DNA of 64,000 nt from an uncultured Microbacteriaceae bacterium (GTDB taxonomy: Bacteria > Actinomycetota > Actinomycetes > Actinomycetales > Microbacteriaceae): NCBI GenBank assembly GCA_903859205.1, contig CAIOLM010000034.1:1-64000 (forward strand), read 5' to 3'. A program made the position numbers and the translations under genes. The notes beneath the pieces are model-generated. The model was given only the letters and a program-made list of their open reading frames with translations. It made no database searches and was not told the origin of the DNA. This document shows, piece after piece, positions 42,229-51,096 of the stretch. Within the stretch, counting starts at the first letter, position 1, and the number at the start of each line of letters is the position of its first letter.

Positions 42229-43458
42229 ATGCGCATTTCCAAGAAAGCCATTGCAGTAGTCGGCATCGCCGCACTTGCTGCCGTGGCACTTACCGGCTGT
42301 GCCGGTGGAGGAGGCGGAGCTGCCACGGGCACCCCGATCCTCGTCAACTCGATTACCGACACCAAGGGTTTCCCTGAGGCTGCCGCTGTAGCTGCTGAAG
42401 TATTCAAGGAGTACAACGCTGCTGGTGGATTCAACGGTCACCCCATTGTGCTGAAGACCATTGACGCCCCGACCGGTGACGTCAACGCAGCTAAGAACGG
42501 TGCCGCAGACTCCATCAACAGCAAGGACGTTGTAGCCATGGTTGGCTCCAGCACCTTCGGTGAGTGTGCCATTAACCACCAGTCCTACGAGCAGGCCGGC
42601 ATGGTTGCTTTCCAGGGCGTCGGTGTTGACACCTTCTGCTTCACTACCCCGAACATGGCTTCTGCAAACAACGGCCCCCTGTTCGACATCTACGCAACCG
42701 CGTGGAACGCAATCAAGGACGGCTCAGTCGCACCTTGCTTCGTTGCCAACTCGGGTGACCCCAGCACCTCCTACGGCTACACCCAGGTCGTCAAGCTGAT
42801 CACCGAGCGCACCGGCGTCAAGTGGGCAGACGTTGAGATTCCTCAGCAGACGGCAGCCAACGACTACAGCGGTGCAGTTATCGCTGCACTCGGTCACAAG
42901 TGTGACGCTCTCGTCTTCGGTGGAGTTCACCCGGTTGTTGCCGCAATGATCGCTGTTGTCGCATCGCAGGGCTCGAAGCTTCCTGTCTACGTTCAGACCT
43001 CGTGCTACGACCCCGGCTTCCCCGCTGACCCCGCTGTCAAGGCATACGCCGGCAAGGTCTCGGTTCCTGCAGAGTTCGCTCCTTCGGACGACGCTTCGAA
43101 CGCTGACTTCAACAAGGTTGTCAAGAAGGTTGCTGCGGCTCCGACTTGGTCCTACTCGTTCGAGCAGGCCGGTTACCTCGCTGCTAAGGACTTCATCATG
43201 ACCCTCGAAAAGGTCAAGGGTGACGTTACGCGCGAGAGCGTAGCCGCCGCAGCTAAGGACGACGCTACCTGGCCCGACAAGAACCCGATGCGCGGTAACC
43301 CGTGGGTCTTCGGTTCGGGTAACGAGCACCAGGCTAACTCCTCGACCTACCTGGCCGAGATTGCACCTGGCTCGGGAGTATGGACCTCAAAGGGTCCGTG
43401 GCTCCAGGCAGCCGACATGCAGTGGACCAACATCCCTGCAGTTCCGCCGGCTGGCTAG
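42229..43458 (+). CDS. Importer 1 substrate-binding lipoprotein (LivJ/K type)
   Basis: A 409-residue periplasmic-type binding protein of the branched-chain amino acid family, anchored to the outside of the membrane. The lipobox is ALTGCAGG (lipidated Cys about residue 24). The mature part opens with TPILVNSITDTKGFPEAAAVAAEVFKEYNAAGGFNG, typical of type I receptors (LIVBP fold). Such receptors bind amino acids but also aromatic acids, amides and urea, so the ligand is open. It heads the operon with permease and ATPase genes; a strong hairpin follows it, common after highly expressed receptor genes. Confidence 0.92.
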   Translation: MRISKKAIAVVGIAALAAVALTGCAGGGGGAATGTPILVNSITDTKGFPEAAAVAAEVFKEYNAAGGFNGHPIVLKTIDAPTGDVNAAKNGAADSINSKDVVAMVGSSTFGECAINHQSYEQAGMVAFQGVGVDTFCFTTPNMASANNGPLFDIYATAWNAIKDGSVAPCFVANSGDPSTSYGYTQVVKLITERTGVKWADVEIPQQTAANDYSGAVIAALGHKCDALVFGGVHPVVAAMIAVVASQGSKLPVYVQTSCYDPGFPADPAVKAYAGKVSVPAEFAPSDDASNADFNKVVKKVAAAPTWSYSFEQAGYLAAKDFIMTLEKVKGDVTRESVAAAAKDDATWPDKNPMRGNPWVFGSGNEHQANSSTYLAEIAPGSGVWTSKGPWLQAADMQWTNIPAVPPAG

Positions 43459-43480
43459 TAGCTAGCTCGACAACGAGCAT

Positions 43481-43514
43481 CGTGTGCGGGAGGACTTCGG
43501 TCCTCCCGCACACG
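43481..43514 (+). terminator. Perfect 15-bp hairpin with TTCG tetraloop between receptor and permease genes
   Basis: Fifteen bases from CGTGTGCGGG (43481-43495) pair perfectly with 43500-43514 around the very stable loop TTCG. No T-run follows, so it is more likely an mRNA-stabilising or partial attenuation element than a full terminator. Confidence 0.75.
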
Positions 43515-43564
43515 ACTCTCTCTCCAGATACTTTCCTTACACACTTCAGGAGCGCACCGAAAAA

Positions 43565-44449
43565 ATGATTATCGTAAACGGCTTTGCGGGTCTGACGCAG
43601 GGAGCGTTTTTTGCCATCATCGGCATCTTGCTCACTCTCATGTCCCAGCTCACCCGAGTGGTGAATTTCTCCCAGTTGGCTGTGGGCATGTTCGGTGGGT
43701 TCGTGGGCATGACGCTCATGATGAACCCCGATATTCAGCTCAATATTTGGCTTGCGCTCGTCGTGTCGATTGTCATCAGCGCGGCTCTCTCGGGCATCAT
43801 CGGCTGGATCATCGCTACATGGCTTCCCAGCGCTCCTATCTCTAACCGCTCGGCCGTGACGGTGGCCGCCCTGCTCCTTATCGTTTCGACCGCGTCTGTT
43901 CTGTTTGGTGCGAACCACAGCAACTTCACGCCGATTGTTTCGGGCAATGTGACGCAGTTCACCATTCCCGGCGGACAAATCGTTTTCGTCTCGCAGAGCC
44001 TCGTCGCTCTTCTCGCTTTGGCTTTCGTGATTCTGATTGCCTCATCCATTCTTCTCAAGCGCACCATGTTTGGTGTTCGACTTCGCGCCATCTCCGACCG
44101 TCAGTCGGCAGCCGAGCTCATCGGTGTCAACGTCAAGGTATTGAACGTCGGAGTCTGGGTCATCTCGGGCGCCCTAATCTCGCTCGCCATTGGCTTCGTC
44201 CCGGCAACAATCAGCAACGATTACATTTCGTTCTCGCTGCTCATCATTGGCGGTTCGGCCGCCGCGCTCGTCGGGGCATTCAAAAACCCGTGGCTTGCAC
44301 TTGTGGGCGGTCTTCTCATTGGCGCCCTGCAAGGCGTCTGCTCTGCAATTCCCCAGATCGCACCGTACAGAGACTGGGTCGTGTTTATTTTGATTCTCGT
44401 GTTCCTCCTCTGGAACCAGCGCAAGGAGGTCTGGGATGTCGCTCGCTAA
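43565..44449 (+). CDS. Importer 1 permease (LivH type)
   Basis: A 294-residue permease with about eight membrane helices. It shows the family pattern: GLTQGAFFAIIGILLTLMSQLTRVVNFSQLAVGMFGGF at the start, RTMFGVRLRAISDRQSAAELIGVNV (EAA-like loop contacting the ATPase) and SNDYISFSLLIIGGSAAALVGAF. The frame extends to 43484 inside the hairpin region, so ATG 43565 is preferred. It overlaps the next gene by 14 bases. Confidence 0.92.
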   Translation: MIIVNGFAGLTQGAFFAIIGILLTLMSQLTRVVNFSQLAVGMFGGFVGMTLMMNPDIQLNIWLALVVSIVISAALSGIIGWIIATWLPSAPISNRSAVTVAALLLIVSTASVLFGANHSNFTPIVSGNVTQFTIPGGQIVFVSQSLVALLALAFVILIASSILLKRTMFGVRLRAISDRQSAAELIGVNVKVLNVGVWVISGALISLAIGFVPATISNDYISFSLLIIGGSAAALVGAFKNPWLALVGGLLIGALQGVCSAIPQIAPYRDWVVFILILVFLLWNQRKEVWDVAR

Positions 44450-46262
44450 ACAGTCAGCAAACGAAGGGTCGGCTAAGCAGGTGTTTGCCAAGCAGGGATT
44501 CGTTCACCGCCCGTGGGCTCCGCTTGTCCTGGGAGCCGGAATCATCGTCGGCGGAACCATCATCGGTTTGATTCTGGGCTCGGTGACTGACTTCGGGTTC
44601 ACCCGCATGTCTCTCATCTTGATCACCACGGTCCTTCTCTTGGGACTTGGTGTTGTCACCGGAACCGCTGGAATGATTGCCCTGTGTCAGCTCTCGTTTG
44701 CTGCCGCCGGTGCGTACATCGTTGAGTGGATGTCACTGCATCACGTGGCAAGTTTCCTCGGCGGATTCGCCTTCGTCTTCTACATGATCTGCGGTGCAGC
44801 TTTCGCCATGATCATGGGAATCATCGTAGGCTTGCCAGCCCTTCGACTTCGCGGTGTAAACCTGGCCGTGGTCACGTTGAGCCTGTCGTTTGTCTTTGAC
44901 GTCACCATCGTGACGCTGGGCTTCCCGGGCACGAAGACAAACGAATTCATCGATCGCCCGTTTGGCATCGGTGGCTCTCCTGAAGACAAAGACACCGTCT
45001 GGGTAGCTCTCTTCGCCCTTATCGTGACGGCCATCATCGCTATCGCGGTCGTCTATCTCCAGCGCAGTCGCTGGGGCTCGGCGTGGAAGATGGTCGCGTT
45101 CTCCGAGCGCGGAACGGCCTCGTCGGGAACCAACGTGCGGTTCGCCAAGCTAACCGCTTTCGCCGTCAGCGCCGGTGCTGGTGGAATCGCCGGTGGCTTG
45201 TTCGAAGCCCTTTATCGTCAGGGCAACCCGACACTGTTCGGGCCGTATTCATCGCTCGTGCTCTACGTGCTTTCGGCCATTGTCGGTTCGTACCTCGTCG
45301 ACATGGCGTTCTTCGGCGGTGTTCTCTCCGTTGTGATTCCGTTCATTCTGACTCGCTTGTCATGGCCAATGTTTATCGGAGACATGCTCTTTGGTGTTCT
45401 TGGTATTCAGGCGCTGACGACCGGCTCAAACCTTGGAGAAGATATCCGTCGCGGAATTCGCCGACGCAGTCGTGAAGCCAAGCTCGCCGCTGTGAGCGAA
45501 GTTCTGCACGATACAGGTGCTGTCGCAAGCGTTCCGATCCCCAAGGGAACTGGTCGTCCGCTTCTGGTGGTCAAGGACCTCGGAGTTCAGTTCGGTGCGG
45601 TCAAAGCAAATAGCAACGTTGACATCGTTGTTACTGAGGGAACCATCCTCGGACTGATTGGCCCCAACGGTGCCGGAAAGTCAACATTCATCGACGCGGT
45701 CAGTGGCTTCCTGCCTCACCACACCGGTGTGGTCGAACTTGACGGTGTTGCTCTCGACAACAAGACACCGAGCAACATTGCTCGCTTGGGTCTTCGCCGC
45801 ACCTACCAGCAGGATCGTGTTCCTTCGACTGTGACTGTTGGTGCTTACGCAAAGTTCGTGACCCGCGGCAAGGCAACTCGTGCCGAAATCGACGAGGTGC
45901 TCGACTTCTTTGGATGCCCGACGTACTACACCCCTCTCAGCCTTGTTGATGTCGGTACCCGACGTCTCATCGAGGTAGCGACGGGTGTTGCCGCAAAGCC
46001 AAAATTGCTCATGCTGGACGAGCCTGCAGCTGGTCTCGACCACGAACAGCACATCGCTTTCGGTGAGCGCCTTCGCCAGGTTCCGACCAAGTACGGTGTC
46101 ACGTTGCTGCTCATTGAGCACGACCTCGACCTCGTGCGCAGTGTCTGCTCCGAAATCACCGTTCTAAACTTCGGTGAAGTTCTCGCTTCTGGAGCACAGG
46201 ACGCGGTCCTGAACAATCCTGAAGTTCTCAAGGCCTACATGGGTGAAACGGAGATGCTGTGA
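44436..46262 (+). CDS. Importer 1 fused permease-ATPase (LivM-LivG)
   Basis: A 608-residue fusion. Residues about 30-330 form a LivM-type permease with about nine helices and the loop AWKMVAFSERGTASSGTNV. Residues about 372-608 form an ATPase: Walker A GLIGPNGAGKSTF (about 409), Walker B LLMLDEPAAGLDHE (about 525) and the switch in LLLIEHDLDLV. The signature loop is degenerate (SLVDVGTRRLIEVATG instead of an LSGGQ-like LPYGxQR), so this half may not complete its own ATP site, leaving that to LivF. The 14-base and 4-base overlaps with its neighbours imply coupled synthesis. Confidence 0.92.
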   Translation: MSLAKQSANEGSAKQVFAKQGFVHRPWAPLVLGAGIIVGGTIIGLILGSVTDFGFTRMSLILITTVLLLGLGVVTGTAGMIALCQLSFAAAGAYIVEWMSLHHVASFLGGFAFVFYMICGAAFAMIMGIIVGLPALRLRGVNLAVVTLSLSFVFDVTIVTLGFPGTKTNEFIDRPFGIGGSPEDKDTVWVALFALIVTAIIAIAVVYLQRSRWGSAWKMVAFSERGTASSGTNVRFAKLTAFAVSAGAGGIAGGLFEALYRQGNPTLFGPYSSLVLYVLSAIVGSYLVDMAFFGGVLSVVIPFILTRLSWPMFIGDMLFGVLGIQALTTGSNLGEDIRRGIRRRSREAKLAAVSEVLHDTGAVASVPIPKGTGRPLLVVKDLGVQFGAVKANSNVDIVVTEGTILGLIGPNGAGKSTFIDAVSGFLPHHTGVVELDGVALDNKTPSNIARLGLRRTYQQDRVPSTVTVGAYAKFVTRGKATRAEIDEVLDFFGCPTYYTPLSLVDVGTRRLIEVATGVAAKPKLLMLDEPAAGLDHEQHIAFGERLRQVPTKYGVTLLLIEHDLDLVRSVCSEITVLNFGEVLASGAQDAVLNNPEVLKAYMGETEML

Positions 46263-46945
46263 GCCTCGTATTAAATGATGTAACCGTGAGTCGGGGTGTT
46301 GGCCCGGTGATTTCGAACGTTTCGCTCGAGGTCAAGCCTGGCCAAATCACGACCCTGGTTGGCCCGAATGGCGCCGGTAAGACGAGTCTGATTGAGGCTA
46401 TCGCCGGAGTCATTACACCAAGCGGTGGAACCATCGTGATGGATGATGTCGACATCACCAAGCTGTCAAAGCGTAAGCGCTCGCGCGCTGGGCTTTCGAT
46501 TGTTGAGCAGGGTCGAATGATCTTCCCGTCGCTCACCGTGAAAGAGAACCTTCAGCTGACTGCTCGCACGAAGGCAGACATGGATGAGGCGCTCGCTCTT
46601 TTTCCGGAGCTTGAGAAGCGACTGAACAACCAGTCGATTCTGCTCTCGGGTGGAGAGCAGCAGATGGTCGTGCTTGCACGCGCCTTCGCCGCCAAGCCCA
46701 AGTATTTGCTCCTCGACGAGATGTCTCTCGGTCTGGCGCCGGTCGTGTTCATGCGACTTCTGCCTGTCATCGAGGGCATTGCTAAGTCGGGCGTGGGAGT
46801 CCTGTTGGTTGAGCAATTCGCTCACCTGGCGCTCAAGATTGCTCAGGATTCGGTTGTCGTGACCAGTGGTCGCGTTTCTTACCAGGGCGACCCCAAGGCT
46901 CTGCTGAAGGACGCCGAGCTGCTTCGCCAGAAGTACATGGGCTAG
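46259..46945 (+). CDS. Importer 1 ATPase (LivF type)
   Basis: A 228-residue ATPase: VGPNGAGKTSLIEAIAG (Walker A), LLSGGEQQMVVLARAF (signature, canonical), YLLLDEMSLGLAP (Walker B). GTG 46259 overlaps the fusion gene stop as GTGA. It completes a four-gene importer with receptor, LivH and LivM-LivG. A strong terminator follows. Confidence 0.94.
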   Translation: MSLVLNDVTVSRGVGPVISNVSLEVKPGQITTLVGPNGAGKTSLIEAIAGVITPSGGTIVMDDVDITKLSKRKRSRAGLSIVEQGRMIFPSLTVKENLQLTARTKADMDEALALFPELEKRLNNQSILLSGGEQQMVVLARAFAAKPKYLLLDEMSLGLAPVVFMRLLPVIEGIAKSGVGVLLVEQFAHLALKIAQDSVVVTSGRVSYQGDPKALLKDAELLRQKYMG

Positions 46946-46960
46946 CTTCCCACTCAAAGT

Positions 46961-47003
46961 AATGTGGCCCCCTCGTTTGAGATGAGGGGGCCACATTTTT
47001 TTT
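46961..47003 (+). terminator. Strong Rho-independent terminator of importer 1 operon
   Basis: AATGTGGCCCCCTC (46961-46974) is perfectly complementary to 46984-46997, and eight T residues from 46996 follow. It also lies 28 bases past the convergent hydroxylase gene and may serve both. Confidence 0.9.
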
Positions 47004-47030
47004 CGCGGCGCTGATTTCGCGAAAAACTTG

Positions 47031-48635
47031 TTACTTGACGAGAGAGCCGATCACGCGGTCAAACATTGCTTGGAGCTCAGTTGCGCTGCTGGCTGTGCCG
47101 GCGACGTAGTAGTCCGGGCGAACAAGAACGTGCGAAACCTTGTTCTCGCCCATCCACTGACCGTAGGTTCCTTCGATGTCGAGTACTGACGCGCCAGTCT
47201 TGCGAGCTCCGATCGTCACGACGCGACCACCAGCCTTGGCGAAGTGAGCGAGCTGAGTATCGGTGAGTTGCTGGTCGGCGGCATCAATCGCGCTGAGGAG
47301 CATCCACCCGCGGCCGACGGTATCGTCGAACAGGCCAGTGCGACCGCCGTGGGCAACAAGGCCTTGGATGCTGGGCTTGCCGGCAAGCTTGTCACCGGAA
47401 TCCCAAGTGCCCTCACCTAGGAGAGCATCGTGCGGGTCGACCGGACGAGGGTTTGCCTTGTACTCAGCGATCATGGCGGCGTCGCGCTTGGCGGCTTCCT
47501 TCTCGTCGGTGATGCAGATGACGCCACCCAAGCCCATTGAGAAGTCGATGTACCACTTGGAACCTTCACGGCGTTCATCGGACCACTGGTCGATGAGCTT
47601 GTAGTCGCCGACGCCCTTCAGCAGCAGGTCAAGACGCCACATCAAGTTGAAGACATCACGGAAAGCGGCGCACATACCCTCACCGGCGAAAGGTGGCATA
47701 AGGTGCGACGCGTCGCCCACCATCATCGCGCGACCGGCGTTCCACTTCTCCAGAAACTTGCCCTGGAAGCGCCACGCGACAGCACGGTCGAGCTTGTCTT
47801 TCTTGGGGTCCATGCCGAACGGCTCCATCAGGCGCCAGACGTTTTCAGGCTTCGCGATTTCCTGAGGGTCTTCTCCTGGAAGAACCATGAACTCCCATCG
47901 GCGGTGACCTGGTCCACCTGGCACAACAGTCGTCGGGCGAGCTGGGTCACAGATTTGGAAGTGCTTTGAAAGGTAGGCCGGGTTGTTCTGAGGCGTGGGC
48001 ATGACTGCCGGTGTCGTGTCGACAACGACCCAGTCATAGTAGAAGTTGAGGTCTGTGAGTTCGTACCCAACAGCGCGACGGATGAAGCTGTTCGCTCCGT
48101 CGGCACCAATCACATACTTCGCGTTGACGGTTCCAGTCTTGCCGCCGGGCTTAGGAGTCGCGATAATTCCGTCGACCTGAACCTCGTGGTAGTCAGCGGT
48201 GACTCCCGTGTCATCTTGACTGAAGCGGTTAATCTCATAGCCCTGCCACATCCGAACATTCGGTAGTGAATCAACGATGCCACGGAGGCGCTCTTCGAGG
48301 TCGGGCTGGTCGAACCAGTAGCGGTTGCGCCATCCGTCATTTGCGGTTGACTGCCAGTCGACCTCCAGAAGAATCTCACGATCTTTATTCACCCAGAGGT
48401 AGCGGTCATCGTGGTAGTCGATAGCCGGATCATTGTTGGAATTGATTCCAAGCGATGCCAAGATTCGAGCAATTTCGTGATCGAACGTCACGGCTCGCGG
48501 GAGGGGGTAGGGATCTGGCCAGCGGTCGATACCAATAACGTTGTAGCCCTTTTGGCCCAGAAGAAGACACGAGAGCAGACCGGCCGGACCGAGACCAACG
48601 ACGAGGACATCGGCTTCATCGACACTGTTCGACAT
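47031..48635 (-). CDS. FAD-dependent hydroxylase, MhpA type
   Basis: A 534-residue flavin monooxygenase. DVLVVGLGPAGLLSCLLLGQKGYNVIGIDRW binds FAD, PRAVTFDHEIARILASLG is characteristic of MhpA/PheA-type hydroxylases, KYVIGADGANSFIRR is the DG motif, and MVGDASHLMPPFAGEGMCAAFRDVFNLMWRLD binds FAD ribityl. Relatives hydroxylate 3-hydroxyphenylpropionate and other phenols. ATG 48635 follows GGAG; a TTG 12 bases earlier is unlikely. Its promoter carries the palindromic operator shared with the importer 2 operon, so it is probably controlled by the adjacent TetR protein. Confidence 0.9.
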   Translation of the reverse strand: MSNSVDEADVLVVGLGPAGLLSCLLLGQKGYNVIGIDRWPDPYPLPRAVTFDHEIARILASLGINSNNDPAIDYHDDRYLWVNKDREILLEVDWQSTANDGWRNRYWFDQPDLEERLRGIVDSLPNVRMWQGYEINRFSQDDTGVTADYHEVQVDGIIATPKPGGKTGTVNAKYVIGADGANSFIRRAVGYELTDLNFYYDWVVVDTTPAVMPTPQNNPAYLSKHFQICDPARPTTVVPGGPGHRRWEFMVLPGEDPQEIAKPENVWRLMEPFGMDPKKDKLDRAVAWRFQGKFLEKWNAGRAMMVGDASHLMPPFAGEGMCAAFRDVFNLMWRLDLLLKGVGDYKLIDQWSDERREGSKWYIDFSMGLGGVICITDEKEAAKRDAAMIAEYKANPRPVDPHDALLGEGTWDSGDKLAGKPSIQGLVAHGGRTGLFDDTVGRGWMLLSAIDAADQQLTDTQLAHFAKAGGRVVTIGARKTGASVLDIEGTYGQWMGENKVSHVLVRPDYYVAGTASSATELQAMFDRVIGSLVK

Positions 48636-48649
48636 TGAAAACTCCAAAA

Positions 48650-48675
48650 AATGAATACCCGTTCATTTTTGAACG
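48650..48675 (-). promoter_or_regulatory. TetR-type operator in the hydroxylase promoter
   Basis: Contains CGTTCATTTTTGAACG (48660-48675), a 6+4+6 inverted repeat. It overlaps a second one, AATGAA-N6-TTCATT (48650-48667). It sits just downstream of the hydroxylase -10 box. The same arrangement in reverse orientation occurs at 49503-49528, with 22 of 26 positions equal. Confidence 0.75.
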
Positions 48676-48682
48676 TGATTAC

Positions 48683-48710
48683 ACTTTAGGGAAGATATTT
48701 CGTTTGTCAA
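48683..48710 (-). promoter_or_regulatory. Hydroxylase promoter (-35/-10)
   Basis: Read on the minus strand: TTGACA (48705-48710), 16-base spacer, TAAAGT (48683-48688), then GTA-N3-A and the operator. The hexamers and spacing are identical to those of the importer 2 promoter. Confidence 0.7.
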
Positions 48711-48740
48711 CTAGCTCAGAAAATTGATTGGAGCAATCTC

Positions 48741-49385
48741 GTGAATACGCCTGCCGCATCTGCTGCACCGAAGAGCCTTCGCGTGCGCAAAGCCGAGGCG
48801 ACGCGTAGGCGCCTTCTCGATGCTGCCCGCGCGCAGATGGCCGAAGGCGGCCCTGAGTCGATCACCATTCAGACAATCACGATGAACGCCGATATTGGGC
48901 AGGGAACTTTCTACAACTACTTCGCCTCTCGCGATGAAGTCATTGACGCAGTCATCTTGGACGCAGTGGAGTCGATGGGCCAGCGACTCGACGCGCTGAC
49001 GGCGAACATGACCGATGCTGCTGAGATCTACAGCTTCTCAACCAGGCACCTCATGCGGACTGCTGTGTCTGACCCCGTGTGGGGGTGGCTCGTCGTTCGT
49101 TTGGGCATCGCGCAGGATGGGCTGTTGAGCGCACTGGGCCCGCGCGCGTCGCGCGACCTTCAAATTGGTGTCGATTCGGGTCGATTCAAGATTGAGGATG
49201 TTTCGATTGCCTCAGCTATGACTTTTGGATCACTTTTATCCGTGATGCACAACTACCTCGACGGAGATCACACAACGGACCCCACGGAAGCGTATGCCGA
49301 GAACCTGCTTCGCATGGTCGGCGTCCCCGCGGCCGAGGCGCACGAGATAGCGCACCGCCCACTTCCTCCGCTGCCCGGAGCTTGA
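48741..49385 (+). CDS. TetR-family regulator of the hydroxylase and importer 2 operon (predicted)
   Basis: A 214-residue TetR protein. It has a long basic N-terminus, then an HTH (ITIQTITMNADIGQGTFYNYFASRDEVIDAV) with the YNYF core that contacts DNA. The C-terminal part is a helical ligand domain. Near-identical palindromic operators lie on both sides, at 48650-48675 and 49503-49528, directly after matching promoter boxes. It therefore probably blocks both and is released by a pathway compound. GTG 48741 is the first start. Where its own promoter lies is unclear; the 48676-48740 gap also holds the hydroxylase promoter. Confidence 0.9.
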   Translation: MNTPAASAAPKSLRVRKAEATRRRLLDAARAQMAEGGPESITIQTITMNADIGQGTFYNYFASRDEVIDAVILDAVESMGQRLDALTANMTDAAEIYSFSTRHLMRTAVSDPVWGWLVVRLGIAQDGLLSALGPRASRDLQIGVDSGRFKIEDVSIASAMTFGSLLSVMHNYLDGDHTTDPTEAYAENLLRMVGVPAAEAHEIAHRPLPPLPGA

Positions 49386-49467
49386 AAAATTTTCGAACGC
49401 GCAGGGATTTTCGAAATTTCGTTGACTAACCGAAATTTTGAGACGAGAATGAACTCGCAGGTTCATC

Positions 49468-49495
49468 TTGACAAAATGAATTTGTTGTCTAAAGT
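49468..49495 (+). promoter_or_regulatory. Importer 2 operon promoter (-35/-10)
   Basis: TTGACA (49468-49473), 16-base spacer, TAAAGT (49490-49495). The start point would be about 49502, at the edge of the operator. It is the twin of the hydroxylase promoter. Confidence 0.75.
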
Positions 49496-49502
49496 GTAGA
49501 TA

Positions 49503-49528
49503 CGTTCAAAAATGAACGCACATTCACT
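49503..49528 (+). promoter_or_regulatory. TetR-type operator in the importer 2 promoter
   Basis: CGTTCAAAAATGAACG (49503-49518) is the exact reverse complement of the 48660-48675 palindrome, followed by CACATTCACT, close to the matching part of the other site. A separate outward palindrome TGAAC-N6-GTTCA (49450-49465) overlaps the region just upstream of the -35 box. Confidence 0.75.
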
Positions 49529-49572
49529 TATTTTGCCAAACCACGAGCCGTTCAATGACGAAAGGGCGATTG

Positions 49573-51054
49573 ATGACAACGAGCACTGCGCCAATTTTGG
49601 TTGCTGAGGCTGTCACGCGAACCTTCGGCGGTGTCACTGCCGTCAACAAGGTCGACCTGGTTGTCAACGAGGGCGAGCTCGTCGGAATCATGGGCCCTAA
49701 CGGCGCGGGCAAGAGCACCTTTTTCTCGCTGGTGGCGGGAGCTCGCAAACCCAGCTCGGGCAAGCTTTACGTCTGCGGCAAAGATTTCTCCAAAATCAGC
49801 CTGGGTGATGCCGCCCGCTATGGCGTTGGCTTGGCCCACCAAATCCCGAAGCCGTTCCGCAAGCTCACCGTTCGACAGAACGTTGACATCGCTTCGTATG
49901 TTCTTCCTCGCAAGCGTCGTAAGGCCGCGGTGGACTACGCCCTAGACATCAGTGGTCTCACCGATCGCCAAGACAAGATGGCGGGCGACCTTGGTCTTCT
50001 CGAGCTCAAGCGACTTGAGATTGCTCGTGTACTCGCGCTCGAACCCAAGCTCGTTCTTCTTGATGAGGTCGCTGCCGGTCTTAACGAGGCAGACCTCGAC
50101 GAGCTCGTTGCTCTCGTGCGTAAGGTGCACGCCACGGGAAAGACCGTCATCTTGGTTGAGCACGTGCAGGAGGTCATCCATAAATTGGCAGAGCGCGTGG
50201 TCGTTCTCGAGTGGGGCAGCAAGCTCACCGAGGGAACGCCCGCCGAGGTCTCGAAGGACCCTCGCGTGGTTGAAATCTATTTAGGCAGTCCTCAGAACGA
50301 GGATGCCCTCAAGCGTCAACCAACGAAAGCCGGAGAAACTCGCCTTAAGGTCGATGGTCTCAGCGCGGGATACGGCCCGGTCAAGGTGCTCAACGATGTC
50401 ACTTTCGATGTTGCTCAGGGAGAGATCTTGACGGTTCTCGGAGCCAACGGGGCCGGCAAGACAACGCTGGCCAAGGCCCTCGAGGGAATGGTCAAGACCC
50501 GCTCAGGAAGTGTTGTCTTCAAGGGGGAGGTCGTCACCGACATGCCAACCTTTGCCCGTCAACGCAGCGGACTCGCCCTCGTTCCCGAGGGTCGCCGCCT
50601 GTTTGGCGACCTCACCGTGCGAGAGAATCTTCGCTTGGGTCTGAAGTCAGAGCGCGGTTTCAAAGCTAGTCACAAAGACCAGAGCCCACTTGACACTGTC
50701 TATGAGCTATTCCCTAAGCTGACCGAGCTCAACGACCGCCAAGCTGGACAACTCTCCGGTGGTGAGCAGCAAATGGTCGCGGTCGGCCGTGCCCTCGCTG
50801 GCGAGCCCGACGTCATCATCTTCGATGAGCTCTCGCTCGGCCTTGCCCCGATCGTCGTTGATCGACTTCTCGAAGCCGTCGTAAAGATTGCCAATTCAGG
50901 CATCTCGGTCGTACTCATTGAGCAGAATATTCACAAGGCGATCGCGGTAGCCGACAAAATTCTCGTCCTCAAACGAGGCGAGGTCGTTTTTTCAGGGAAG
51001 CCCAAAGACTTCTCTGAAGAAGAACTTCAGCGTGCCTACCTTGGCGCGGAATGA
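49573..51054 (+). CDS. Importer 2 fused double ATPase (LivG-LivF)
   Basis: About 493 residues with two ABC domains in one chain. Domain 1 (about 5-240): Walker A GPNGAGKSTFFSLVAG, degenerate signature DLGLLELKRLEIARVL, Walker B LVLLDEVAAGLNE, EH switch. Domain 2 (about 258-493): GANGAGKTTLAKAL, canonical LSGGEQQMVAVGRAL, Walker B VIIFDELSLGLAP. ATG 49573 follows GAAAGGG and is preferred to ATG 49555. As in importer 1, only the LivF-like half has a canonical signature. It is the first gene of the TetR-controlled operon. Confidence 0.93.
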   Translation: MTTSTAPILVAEAVTRTFGGVTAVNKVDLVVNEGELVGIMGPNGAGKSTFFSLVAGARKPSSGKLYVCGKDFSKISLGDAARYGVGLAHQIPKPFRKLTVRQNVDIASYVLPRKRRKAAVDYALDISGLTDRQDKMAGDLGLLELKRLEIARVLALEPKLVLLDEVAAGLNEADLDELVALVRKVHATGKTVILVEHVQEVIHKLAERVVVLEWGSKLTEGTPAEVSKDPRVVEIYLGSPQNEDALKRQPTKAGETRLKVDGLSAGYGPVKVLNDVTFDVAQGEILTVLGANGAGKTTLAKALEGMVKTRSGSVVFKGEVVTDMPTFARQRSGLALVPEGRRLFGDLTVRENLRLGLKSERGFKASHKDQSPLDTVYELFPKLTELNDRQAGQLSGGEQQMVAVGRALAGEPDVIIFDELSLGLAPIVVDRLLEAVVKIANSGISVVLIEQNIHKAIAVADKILVLKRGEVVFSGKPKDFSEEELQRAYLGAE

Positions 51055-51096
51055 AGAATCCACCACCAAGAGAAAAAAAACAAAGGAGTATTTCTC

